Below the pieces are notes generated by a model. It saw nothing but the letters and a program-made list of their open reading frames with translations, was not told where the DNA came from and made no database searches. 20,284 nucleotides of DNA, taken from Solirubrobacterales bacterium (lineage in GTDB: Bacteria > Actinomycetota > Thermoleophilia > Solirubrobacterales > 70-9). The number at the start of each line of letters is the position of its first letter. Within the stretch, counting starts at the first letter, position 1. This document shows positions 6,655 through 15,523 of the stretch, in pieces. A program made the position numbers and the translations under genes. The stretch lies in NCBI GenBank assembly GCA_030835185.1, contig JAUQWL010000112.1:1-20284 (forward strand), given 5' to 3'.

Positions 6655-6685
6655 CTTCGCAACTTAAGAAAGGCATTCAAAAAAG

Positions 6686-7711
<1,026 letters not shown>

Positions 7712-7715
7712 TCCG

Positions 7716-8786
7716 ATGCGCCTCGCCATCCTTGGCGTGGGTCTGATCGGCGGCTCGATCGGCATGGCCGCCCGCGACCGCGGGCTGGCCGAGGTCGTCG
7801 GCTATGTGCGCAAGCCGGAGCGCGCCGCCGAATGCGTCGAACTCGGCGCGGTCGACCGCATCGCGGGATCGATCGAGGAGGCGGTGGCGGAAGCCGATGT
7901 GGTCGTATGTTGCGGCTCGGTCGCCTCGATGGCCGAGATGGCCGGCGAGGCGCTCGGGGCGGCAGGTGAGGACTGCGTGGTCACCGACGTCGGTTCGACC
8001 AAGGAGGAGCTGGTAGCGGCCCTCGGAGATGACCAGCGCTTCATCGGCGGGCATCCGCTGGCCGGCGCCGAGACGGCCGGCGTCGCCAACGCCCGGGCCG
8101 ATCTTTTCGAGGGCGCCCGGTGGTACCTGACTCCGACCGAGAACTCCTCCGGCCTGCTCTACGACCGGATCCAGAAGCTGATCGCCGGCATGGGTGCCCG
8201 GCCGAGAGCGATCGACGCGGCCGAGCACGACCGGGCGATGGCCGTGGTGAGCCACCTGCCGCACGTCTTCGCAAACCAGCTGGCGATTCAGGGCCGGTCC
8301 GGATCAGATCTGCTCGGTGCGCTGGCACCGAGTCTGCGGGATGCGACCCGCGTGGCCGGGGCCAACCCGGCGATCTGGGGTGAGATCTTCAGCACCAACC
8401 ACGTTGCGGTCGTCGAAGCGATCGATACGGCGATCGAGGGTCTGCGCGAAGCGCGTGAGGTGATCTCGACCGCCGACGCGGGCCGGATCACCGAGTGGCA
8501 GACCGCTGCGGCCGCCGCGCGCGCGGGACTCTCCGGGGCCGAATCCGACGTGGGCGCCACCCATGAACTCAGGGTGCTGGTGCCGAACCGTCCCGGCATC
8601 CTGGCCGAACTCGCTCTGGCGCTGGGCAGGGCAGGCGTGAATATCAGCGATATGTCGCTCGATCCTGCCCCGGACATGAGTTCCGGCGCGATCTCCATCT
8701 GGGTCGCGGGCGAGGAGGAAGCGGCCAAGGCGGAGAGCTGCATCGCGGCTCTCGGCCACTCGTTCAGCCCGGTGAGCGAGGCCTGA
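7716..8786 (+). CDS. tyrA: Prephenate dehydrogenase with C-terminal ACT domain
   Basis: TyrA oxidatively decarboxylates prephenate to 4-hydroxyphenylpyruvate (or acts on arogenate) using NAD(P)+. Of 356 residues, the N-terminal Rossmann domain starts at once with MRLAILGVGLIGGSIG (the GxGxxG loop at residues 7-12), followed by VTDVGSTKEELV and GGHPLAGAE. His180 in SHLPHVFANQ matches the conserved catalytic histidine of TyrA proteins. An ACT domain occupies about residues 282-350 (THELRVLVPNRPGILAELA), predicting allosteric control by an aromatic amino acid. The start ATG 7716 is 4 nt after the aroF stop and the stop directly abuts the aroA ATG, so the three genes form a tight translational unit. 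Prephenate versus arogenate preference cannot be decided here. Confidence 0.93.
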   Translation: MRLAILGVGLIGGSIGMAARDRGLAEVVGYVRKPERAAECVELGAVDRIAGSIEEAVAEADVVVCCGSVASMAEMAGEALGAAGEDCVVTDVGSTKEELVAALGDDQRFIGGHPLAGAETAGVANARADLFEGARWYLTPTENSSGLLYDRIQKLIAGMGARPRAIDAAEHDRAMAVVSHLPHVFANQLAIQGRSGSDLLGALAPSLRDATRVAGANPAIWGEIFSTNHVAVVEAIDTAIEGLREAREVISTADAGRITEWQTAAAAARAGLSGAESDVGATHELRVLVPNRPGILAELALALGRAGVNISDMSLDPAPDMSSGAISIWVAGEEEAAKAESCIAALGHSFSPVSEA

Positions 8787-10127
8787 ATGGACCACGGCAG
8801 CTCCAACGGCTCCGGAGAGCGCGACCGGTTCGAGCCGTCGGGGCCCCTGACGGGAACGCTCACTCCGCCGGCTGACAAATCCATCTCGCATCGGGCGGCG
8901 ATCATCGGTGCGATCGCTGACGGTCCGACCCGGGTCATCAACTTCCTTGATTCGGACGACACCCGCTCCTCGCTGGCGGCGGTCGCCGACCTCGGTGCGT
9001 TGCTCAATCCCGAGCCGGCCACTTACATGCCGGAAGAGTTCACGATCGAAGGCGTAGGGCCCGGGGGTCCGCGAAGCCTCGGGCGGATCGATGTCGGTAA
9101 CGCCGGCACGCTGATGCGACTGCTCCCCGGCTGGATCGCCGGCTACGAAGGCGGACTCTGGCGGATGAACGGCGACGCCTCGATCCGGAGGCGTCCGGTC
9201 GACCGGATCGCCGACCCGCTGCGACTGATGGGAGCCGAGATCGAGGTCACCGACGGCCGCTTTCCGCCGATCCGGATCGATGGCCGCAGGTTGACCGGCA
9301 TCGAGTACGAACTGCCGGTGGCGAGCGCCCAGGTCAAGTCCTGCCTGCTGATCGCGGGATTGAGGGCCGAGGGACCGACCACGGTGGTCGAACCGTTGGC
9401 AACCCGCGACCACACCGAGGTCATGCTCGAGGCTGCCGGGGCGAGGATCGAACGCTCCCCCGGCCGGGTGACCGTCTGGCCGAGCTCGAACCTGAAGCTG
9501 GACGAGGTCGAGATCCCCGCGGATATCTCTTCGGCTGCCTTTTTCCTGGTCGCCGGCGCGATCGTTCCCGGGTCGGAGATCGTGCTCGAGAGGATCGGGA
9601 TCAATCCGACCCGTACCGGCATCCTGAGCATCCTCAGGCGCATGGGGGCCGAGATCGAGGTCGAGCCGCAGGACACCGGATCCGGCCACGCCGGGGGCGG
9701 GGGAGAGCCGATAGGCAGGGTCACGGTTCGTTCGTCGAAACTCCGCGCCACCCGCATCGCGGGCGAAGAAGTACCCCTGGCGATCGACGAACTGCCGCTC
9801 GTCGCCCTCGCTGCCTGCTTTGCCGAGGGGGAGACCGTGATCGCCGATGCCGGGGAACTCCGACGCAAGGAGTCGGACCGGATCGCCGTCGTGGTCGACG
9901 CCCTGCGCGATCTCGGCGCCGGGATCGAAGCGACCGCAGACGGCATGATCGTCAACGGCACCAGAGCCTTGCGCGGAGGAACGGTCAACTCCCACGGCGA
10001 CCACCGCATCGCCATGCTCGGGGCGATCGCCGGTATCGCCAGCCGCCACGGCGTCGAGGTGATCGACATGAAAGCCGCTTCGGTCAGCTACCCCGGTTTC
10101 GCCGCGGACCTGAATCGCCTCACCTGA
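8787..10127 (+). CDS. aroA: 3-phosphoshikimate 1-carboxyvinyltransferase (EPSP synthase)
   Basis: AroA transfers the enolpyruvyl group of PEP to shikimate-3-phosphate. The 446 residues include an N-terminal extension of about 16 residues, then the signature PPADKSISHR with Lys31, FLDSDDTRSSL, VGNAGTLMRL, DASIRRRPVDRI, ASAQVKS, DHTEVML, and the catalytic pair Asp334 (IDELPLVALAACFAEG) and Glu362 (RRKESDRI). These are 28 residues apart, as in E. coli (313/341). In the glyphosate-contact loop the glycine is kept (Gly107, E. coli Gly96) but the position of E. coli Pro101 is Leu112. A Gly-rich insert precedes EPIGRVTVRSS in the second half. The ATG directly follows the tyrA stop. This is the last gene of the run before a strong hairpin. 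Confidence 0.95.
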   Translation: MDHGSSNGSGERDRFEPSGPLTGTLTPPADKSISHRAAIIGAIADGPTRVINFLDSDDTRSSLAAVADLGALLNPEPATYMPEEFTIEGVGPGGPRSLGRIDVGNAGTLMRLLPGWIAGYEGGLWRMNGDASIRRRPVDRIADPLRLMGAEIEVTDGRFPPIRIDGRRLTGIEYELPVASAQVKSCLLIAGLRAEGPTTVVEPLATRDHTEVMLEAAGARIERSPGRVTVWPSSNLKLDEVEIPADISSAAFFLVAGAIVPGSEIVLERIGINPTRTGILSILRRMGAEIEVEPQDTGSGHAGGGGEPIGRVTVRSSKLRATRIAGEEVPLAIDELPLVALAACFAEGETVIADAGELRRKESDRIAVVVDALRDLGAGIEATADGMIVNGTRALRGGTVNSHGDHRIAMLGAIAGIASRHGVEVIDMKAASVSYPGFAADLNRLT

Positions 10128-10158
10128 CGGGCAGGACTGTGGATCGACGGCCGTTTCG

Positions 10159-10180
10159 GGCACGGGCGGCGACCCGTGCC
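10159..10180. terminator. Bidirectional hairpin between convergent aroA and plsC-like gene
   Basis: GGCACGGG and CCCGTGCC form a perfect 8-bp GC-rich stem with a CGGCGA loop, 31 nt after the aroA stop and 27 nt from the 3' end of the opposite gene. The position between converging genes favours a shared terminator, although neither side has a T-run. Confidence 0.6.
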
Positions 10181-10207
10181 GGAACCTGCAGAAGCAGCCC
10201 GGCCGCT

Positions 10208-11278
10208 TCAGTCAGGCGATTCGGCGGCGATCTGCTCGCCGACCCAGTCGTCGAGCATCTGCCAGCGGTCGTAAAGCCACTCGGTGCGGGCTCTCTCGCC
10301 TGAGGGCAACTCGGCGGCCGGGTAGCGCCAGAAGCGGATCCTGATCGTCTTGCCGACGAGTATTCCGGCCCGGATGTCGGCGACGGTGCGCACCCCGTCG
10401 AAACCGTAGTGGCCACAAAGAACGATGTCGGTGCCGGCGGCGGCTTCGTCGATCAGCGCCAAAGGGCCGCCGAGGCGCGGGGGCAGCAGGTGGTTGAGCC
10501 GGTCCGCCAGCGGTGCGATTTCCGGCTGGCGCTCTGCGATCACCTCCTGGGCACGGGCGATCTTCCTGGGGGTCGGCCGGGTTCCTTCCGGATACATGGC
10601 GAGGATCTCGCCGGGGCTCATGTCGTGGGTGAGCCGCCGGACCGCCTTGATCTCGGTCTCGGGGTCGGGCGATCCGCGCTTGATGAAGACGGTCGGGATC
10701 CAGCGGCCGCCGATGTCGATCGCGGGCAGGGCACGGATCTCCTGTTTGATCACGTATCGCACGCCGATCCCGAAGGTGTGGCCGATGAAGACGTCGCCGA
10801 TCAGGTTGTCGAGGATGCTGGCATGGCGAAGCATCAGGATGAACGGTCCTTTCTCCGTGAGTTCGAGGTTCTCGACGTCGAACTTCATTCCGAAAAGGAT
10901 GCGCACGGCTCCCAGGTGATTCCGCGCCCAGCGGATCCGCAGTACGTAGATCCACCGACGCCTCCGGATGGAGCCCCCGTTGAACGGCCCACCGGTGAAG
11001 ACGAAGATGAAGGGCAGCTTGACCAGGGCTTCAATCTCACCGAAGAGGAAGATCCAGAGTCCGGGCAGCAGCCGCACATACACCCAGGGCTTGCGCTTGC
11101 TGATCCACATGCTCAGGTCGACCGCGGCCGCCACGAGCATGATCAGCGGTGAGAGCACGGTCATCAGGACAAAGGCGAGAACTTCCAGCGTGATGCCCAG
11201 CACCCGCCGCGCGATCCGGGGCATGAGGGGCCCTTCATCGGGAAACAGCGGACCGGGGCCGGGGGTCTGGACTCGCAT
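10208..11278 (-). CDS. PlsC-family 1-acylglycerol-3-phosphate O-acyltransferase-like membrane protein
   Basis: This membrane-associated acyltransferase probably acylates a lysophospholipid or related acceptor. In a 356-residue reading, hydrophobic stretches at about 26-54 and 66-95 precede the catalytic domain. Family motifs are HASILD (His152 and Asp157, the HX4D pair), VFIKRG (198-202) and YPEGTRP (EGTR at 231-234). The N-terminal membrane region and C-terminal extension (to TEWLYDRWQMLDDWVGEQ) make it longer than the usual 200-250-residue PlsC, recalling lysocardiolipin-type acyltransferases. ATG 11278 has TACCAT 6 nt upstream (leaderless geometry); the in-frame ATG 11224, with GAAGGG 6 nt before it, is a real alternative and would remove an odd Pro-rich lead. 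It lies antisense between aroA and cmk. The substrate is unknown. Confidence 0.82.
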   Translation of the reverse strand: MRVQTPGPGPLFPDEGPLMPRIARRVLGITLEVLAFVLMTVLSPLIMLVAAAVDLSMWISKRKPWVYVRLLPGLWIFLFGEIEALVKLPFIFVFTGGPFNGGSIRRRRWIYVLRIRWARNHLGAVRILFGMKFDVENLELTEKGPFILMLRHASILDNLIGDVFIGHTFGIGVRYVIKQEIRALPAIDIGGRWIPTVFIKRGSPDPETEIKAVRRLTHDMSPGEILAMYPEGTRPTPRKIARAQEVIAERQPEIAPLADRLNHLLPPRLGGPLALIDEAAAGTDIVLCGHYGFDGVRTVADIRAGILVGKTIRIRFWRYPAAELPSGERARTEWLYDRWQMLDDWVGEQIAAESPD

Positions 11279-11284
11279 CCATCG

Positions 11285-11290
11285 ATGGTA
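11285..11290 (-). promoter_or_regulatory. Candidate -10 box (TACCAT) for the plsC-like gene
   Basis: On the minus strand TACCAT is followed by 6 nt and then the ATG at 11278, the same spacing as at scpA, the pseudouridine synthase gene and priA. It supports the longer start and a leaderless transcript. Confidence 0.42.
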
Positions 11291-11337
11291 TTCGCGCGGT
11301 CCGGAGACGGGAGTCCGGTCGGACGGGCGATTCCCCG

Positions 11338-11343
11338 TACCAT
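11338..11343 (+). promoter_or_regulatory. Candidate -10 box (TACCAT) for cmk-der
   Basis: The same hexamer as for the divergent plsC-like gene, in opposite orientation 47 nt away. Transcription from it would start near 11350 and give a leader of about 24 nt before the TTG start of cmk. Confidence 0.35.
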
Positions 11344-11373
11344 GCGATTCCCGATGAACGACCGCCCTGGAAA

Positions 11374-12012
11374 TTGGTAATCGCGATCGACGGGCCGGCC
11401 GGAGCCGGCAAGTCGAGCGTCGCCCGCAAACTGGCAGCGCGCCTCGGCTTCACCTACCTCGACTCCGGCGCTATGTATCGCTGCGTCGCCTTGACCTGCC
11501 TCGAGTGGGGTGCCGATCCGGAACAGTCGGGCGAAGCGACTTCGACCGCCGAGTCGATCGGGATCTCCTTCGAGGACGGGGATGTGCTGATCGACGGTGT
11601 CGACGTCAGCGAGGAGATCCGCAGCCCGGAGGTGACGGAGGCGGCCTCGAAGGTCGCCGTCCATCCGGGCGTCAGGGAAGCGATGGTGATCGAACAGCGC
11701 CGCATGATCGCAACCGGGCGATATGTAGCCGAGGGTCGCGACATCGGCACCGTGGTCAGCCCGGACTCCCCGCTGAAGGTATTCCTGACGGCGCGCCCCG
11801 AAGTCCGGGCAGAACGCCGCGCAGAGGAGACCGGGGGAGACCCCCGCGAGATCCTGGTAGCCCAGCTCGAGCGTGACCGCCGTGACACCGAACGCGAACA
11901 CGGTGCCCTGAAAACAGCCGACGACGCGGTCGAGATCGACACGTCCGACCTCGGCCTCGATCGGGTGGTCGACCGGGTCGCAGCCCTGGCGGCCAAGCGC
12001 GGGCTGGTCTGA
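11374..12012 (+). CDS. cmk: Cytidylate kinase
   Basis: Cmk phosphorylates CMP and dCMP to the diphosphates using ATP. The 212-residue protein begins directly with the P-loop region VIAIDGPAGAGKSSVARKLA (Lys13), followed by YLDSGAMYRCVAL, GRYVAEGRDIGTVV and FLTARPEVRAERRAEE with LERDRRDTEREHGALK, all Cmk hallmarks. The start is a TTG: no in-frame ATG or GTG lies close upstream, and the family almost always begins two or three residues before IAIDGP, so 11374 is compelling despite the rare codon and the lack of a good ribosome site. An out-of-frame 8-codon ORF (11354-11380) overlaps this start. der follows after 2 nt. Confidence 0.94.
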   Translation: MVIAIDGPAGAGKSSVARKLAARLGFTYLDSGAMYRCVALTCLEWGADPEQSGEATSTAESIGISFEDGDVLIDGVDVSEEIRSPEVTEAASKVAVHPGVREAMVIEQRRMIATGRYVAEGRDIGTVVSPDSPLKVFLTARPEVRAERRAEETGGDPREILVAQLERDRRDTEREHGALKTADDAVEIDTSDLGLDRVVDRVAALAAKRGLV

Positions 12013-12014
12013 TC

Positions 12015-13334
12015 GTGGCTTCTGTGGCGACGGTGGCCGTGGTCGGCTTTCCCAACGTCGGCAAGAGCACGCTCGTCAACCGGCTGGCCGGGGGACGCGA
12101 GGCGGTCGTCCACAGCGAAGCCGGCGTGACCCGCGACCGCAAGCGGGTTCGTTGCGAGTGGAACGGCCGGGAGTTCGACCTGCTCGACACCGGTGGTATC
12201 GACCTTGAAGACGAGTCCGAGATGGCAGCCGACATCCAGCGCCAGGCCCGCCTCGGAATGGAAGAGGCCGACGCGATCCTGCTGGTGACCGACGGCAAGG
12301 CCGGACTACGCTCGGGCGACCAGGATATGGCCCGCCGGCTGCGGGACTCTTCCGTGCCGGTGATCGTCGCGGTGAACAAGTCGGACCGGGCCGACGACCA
12401 GTACCAGGCGGCCGAGTTCCACGGTCTCGGTCTCGGCACCCCGTATCCGGTGTCGGCGACTCACGGAATGGGCACGGGCGACCTGCTCGATGCCGTCGTC
12501 GAAGCGCTCGGTGACCGCCCTCCCCGTACCGAAGACGACGGCAGCGTCCGCATCGCGGTGATCGGACGCCCGAACGTCGGCAAGTCCTCACTGGTCAACC
12601 GCATGCTCGGCGACGACCGGGTGATCGTCTCGGACGTCGCCGGGACGACCCGGGACGCGATCGATACCGAGGTCGAGGTCGACGGTCGCCGGATGATCCT
12701 CGTCGACACTGCCGGCCTGCGCCGCAAGTCAAAGGTCGCCGGTACGGTCGACCATTACGCCCAGCTTCGTTCCGAGCGGGCCATCGAGCGGGCCGACGTC
12801 GCCATTGTCGTCTGCGATGCCTCCGAAGGGGTGCGCTCGGAGGATCTCAAGGTGGGTGAGGCCGCGATGAAGGCGGGTTGCGCGACGCTGATGGTGCTGA
12901 ACAAGTGGGACGTCACCGAGGCCGACATCGACGATACGCGTGCCCGCGTGGCCAGAAAGATGCGCCTCCGCCCGGACGTGGTGACTGCCTCGGCCAAGAC
13001 CGGCCGGAACGTAGCCGGGCTGCTCGCTCGTGCGGCTGAACTGGCCGACCGCGCCTCCCAGCGCATCCCGACGCCGGCCCTCAACCGCTTCGTCTCGGAC
13101 GTGGTCACGACCACACCACCGCCATCCCGCCGGGGACGGCGCCTCAAGCTGCTTTACGCCGCCCAGATCGAAGTCAGTCCGCCGCGCTTCTCGATACAGG
13201 TGAACGATCGCCGTCTGATCGTTCGCGACTGGGCCTACCACCTCGAGAACAGGCTGCGCGAGGCGTACGCGCTCGAAGGGGTGCCACTGATCATCGATTA
13301 CGTGCCCCGGAGCAGCAGCCGTTCCTCTGAATAG
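12015..13334 (+). CDS. der: Ribosome-associated GTPase Der (EngA)
   Basis: Der is a tandem-GTPase needed for maturation of the 50S ribosomal subunit. The 439 residues hold GTPase domain 1 (GFPNVGKST at 11-19, DTGG, NKSD at 121-124), GTPase domain 2 (GRPNVGKSS at 184-192, DTAGLRRKSKV, NKWD at 296-299) and a C-terminal KH-like domain starting around RFVSDVVTTTPPP and ending in GVPLIIDYVPRSSSRSSE. All G1, G3 and G4 motifs are intact in both domains. The GTG start at 12015 is 2 nt after the cmk stop, and cmk-der is a widespread pair. The Ser/Arg-rich tail is not part of the conserved fold. Confidence 0.96.
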   Translation: MASVATVAVVGFPNVGKSTLVNRLAGGREAVVHSEAGVTRDRKRVRCEWNGREFDLLDTGGIDLEDESEMAADIQRQARLGMEEADAILLVTDGKAGLRSGDQDMARRLRDSSVPVIVAVNKSDRADDQYQAAEFHGLGLGTPYPVSATHGMGTGDLLDAVVEALGDRPPRTEDDGSVRIAVIGRPNVGKSSLVNRMLGDDRVIVSDVAGTTRDAIDTEVEVDGRRMILVDTAGLRRKSKVAGTVDHYAQLRSERAIERADVAIVVCDASEGVRSEDLKVGEAAMKAGCATLMVLNKWDVTEADIDDTRARVARKMRLRPDVVTASAKTGRNVAGLLARAAELADRASQRIPTPALNRFVSDVVTTTPPPSRRGRRLKLLYAAQIEVSPPRFSIQVNDRRLIVRDWAYHLENRLREAYALEGVPLIIDYVPRSSSRSSE

Positions 13335-13339
13335 GTGAA

Positions 13340-13345
13340 TAGGCT
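13340..13345 (+). promoter_or_regulatory. Candidate -10 box (TAGGCT) for metK
   Basis: The third TAGGCT hexamer found in a gap directly upstream of a gene. A start near 13352 would give a leader of about 69 nt. No recognisable SAM-binding riboswitch fits in that leader. Confidence 0.42.
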
Positions 13346-13402
13346 CTGGCCTCTACAGAGGTGTCCGGCACGAGCCGTCGCGATTTCCGACGATACGAAA
13401 CC

Positions 13403-13408
13403 AAGGAG
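13403..13408 (+). promoter_or_regulatory. Shine-Dalgarno site AAGGAG for metK
   Basis: AAGGAG lies 12 nt before the ATG at 13421. The spacing is long, but the ATG leads straight into the conserved N-terminus and the same frame is open upstream, so this site helps fix the start. Confidence 0.6.
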
Positions 13409-13420
13409 ACAGAACCGAAC

Positions 13421-14642
<1,222 letters not shown>

Positions 14643-14656
<14 letters not shown>

Positions 14657-14690
14657 ACGGCGGCAGGCCTCCGGCCCCGACTGAACGGCG
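14643..14690 (+). repeat. Direct repeat (two 20-bp copies, 28-bp period) across the metK stop codon
   Basis: Positions 14643-14662 and 14671-14690 differ at one base only (T versus C at the seventh position). The first copy encodes the last metK residues and stop codon, and the second lies in the intergenic region, which suggests a local tandem duplication that left the reading frame intact. Confidence 0.8.
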
Positions 14691-14709
14691 TCGCCCGGGT
14701 ACCGGGATG

Positions 14710-14723
14710 GACGGGGACCCGTC
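14710..14723. terminator. Weak hairpin between convergent metK and HAD gene
   Basis: GACGG and CCGTC can form a 5-bp stem with a GGAC loop in the 108-nt convergent gap. It is short and lacks a T-run, so it is a tentative terminator chosen mainly by position. Confidence 0.25.
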
Positions 14724-14764
14724 AGACCCGCAATCGACCCCGGTGAGCGGCCGCGCGGACGGTT

Positions 14765-15523
14765 TCAGACCGGGAAGCCGGCTTTGACCGTCGCCAGTGC
14801 CCACTCGGCCCGGGTGAGGTCCTCGACTTCGTAGAGCCCGGTCGCGACGCCGACGATGCGGATCCCGATCCCGTGAGCGGCGAGAACGTCGAGCGGGGTG
14901 TCCCCGACGGCGATGAAGTCGTCCTTGACCAGGGTTCCCCCGGAGAGCGCGATGCCCCGCTCCATACCGCGCCGGGTCAGCTCCGGGCGCAGGTTGGAGT
15001 CGGAGCCGAATCCACCGAAGCCGAAGAAGCGATTGAGCCCCCCGCGCTCGAGCTTGATCTTGGCCGCCGGTTCGATGTTTCCGGTTGTCAGGCCCAGGGT
15101 GATTCCCTCTGCGCTCAACCGCTCCAACAGCGGCACGATGCCCGGGGAGAGACGGTAGTTGTCCGAAGCCGCAACCGCTTCCGGCAGATGCTCGAGATAA
15201 GCCTCGGTGAGCGCGTCGAGTTCGATCGGAACCGGATCCCGGCCGAGCACGTCACGTAAAGCCGCCCGGGCGACGGCGCTGTCGGTCATGCCCGACTCGG
15301 TGATCCGCTCGATGTCGACCGGGCTCCCGTGGAGAGTGACGCAGGCCTGGCTCCAGGCCGAAGCTCCGGCGCCGCCCGTGGTCAGCAGGGTGCCGTCCAC
15401 GTCGAACAGGATCGCCCGGATTGCCCGATCGAGCGGTGCCCGGGCTGGCTGAGGCCGCGCTCCGCCCCTGTCTCCTTTCCCCGCAGACGAGGACGCAGGA
15501 CGATCCTCGCCTCCGTCGCTCAA
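14765..15523 (-). CDS. HAD-superfamily hydrolase, phosphoglycolate phosphatase-like
   Basis: This is a probable small-molecule phosphatase with a helical C1 cap. Counting from TTG 15523 (252 residues), the nucleophile motif AILFDVDGTLL has Asp41 and Asp43, motif II is LGLTTGN (Thr146), a lysine of motif III is Lys155 or Lys157, and motif IV is FIAVGDTPLDVLAA (Asp208, Asp212). The TTG start overlaps the pgi stop (TTGA) and is the only start-like codon between that stop and the HAD domain; it gives a 35-residue Gly/Ser/Arg-rich lead not seen in typical HAD proteins. Longer readings on this strand would overlap pgi coding sequence. The substrate is unknown: phosphoglycolate, a sugar phosphate or a nucleotide are all possible given its place after pgi and transketolase. 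Confidence 0.82.
   Translation of the reverse strand: MSDGGEDRPASSSAGKGDRGGARPQPARAPLDRAIRAILFDVDGTLLTTGGAGASAWSQACVTLHGSPVDIERITESGMTDSAVARAALRDVLGRDPVPIELDALTEAYLEHLPEAVAASDNYRLSPGIVPLLERLSAEGITLGLTTGNIEPAAKIKLERGGLNRFFGFGGFGSDSNLRPELTRRGMERGIALSGGTLVKDDFIAVGDTPLDVLAAHGIGIRIVGVATGLYEVEDLTRAEWALATVKAGFPV

Larger units (their letters stand above)
6396..6685. other. 290-nt intergenic region between hisC and aroF
   Basis: This is the largest gap in the window. In order it holds: a 43-codon ORF without a visible ribosome site (6404-6535) ending in Ser-Trp-Ser-Tyr-Pro-Arg-Phe-Thr; inside that ORF, a 7-bp GC hairpin (6469-6488); overlapping inverted repeats (6600-6644); a TAGAGT hexamer (6649-6654); and GAAAGG (6668-6673) before the aroF ATG. 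The final 25 nt are much more A-rich than the surroundings. No tRNA, T-box core or complete intrinsic terminator with a T-run could be recognised. Confidence 0.6.

Noticed and set aside
6396..6685. T-box or classical attenuator before aroF
   Set aside because: No T-box sequence core and no terminator hairpin with a T-run are present; only the inverted repeats and the weak leader-like ORF remain, and they are listed with low weight.
8304..10163. A 619-codon open frame on the minus strand across tyrA and aroA
   Set aside because: It is antisense to two clearly conserved enzymes, has Asp/Arg/Gly-rich low-quality composition with no recognisable domain, and long antisense frames are expected in GC-rich DNA.
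10409..11152. A 247-codon plus-strand frame opposite the plsC-like gene
   Set aside because: The minus-strand frame has the HX4D and EGTR acyltransferase motifs and membrane helices; the plus-strand translation shows no family features.
13346..13420. Possible SAM-responsive riboswitch upstream of metK
   Set aside because: The leader is only about 70 nt, with one weak 4-5-bp hairpin around 13350-13361; I could not match the conserved core of any SAM riboswitch class.
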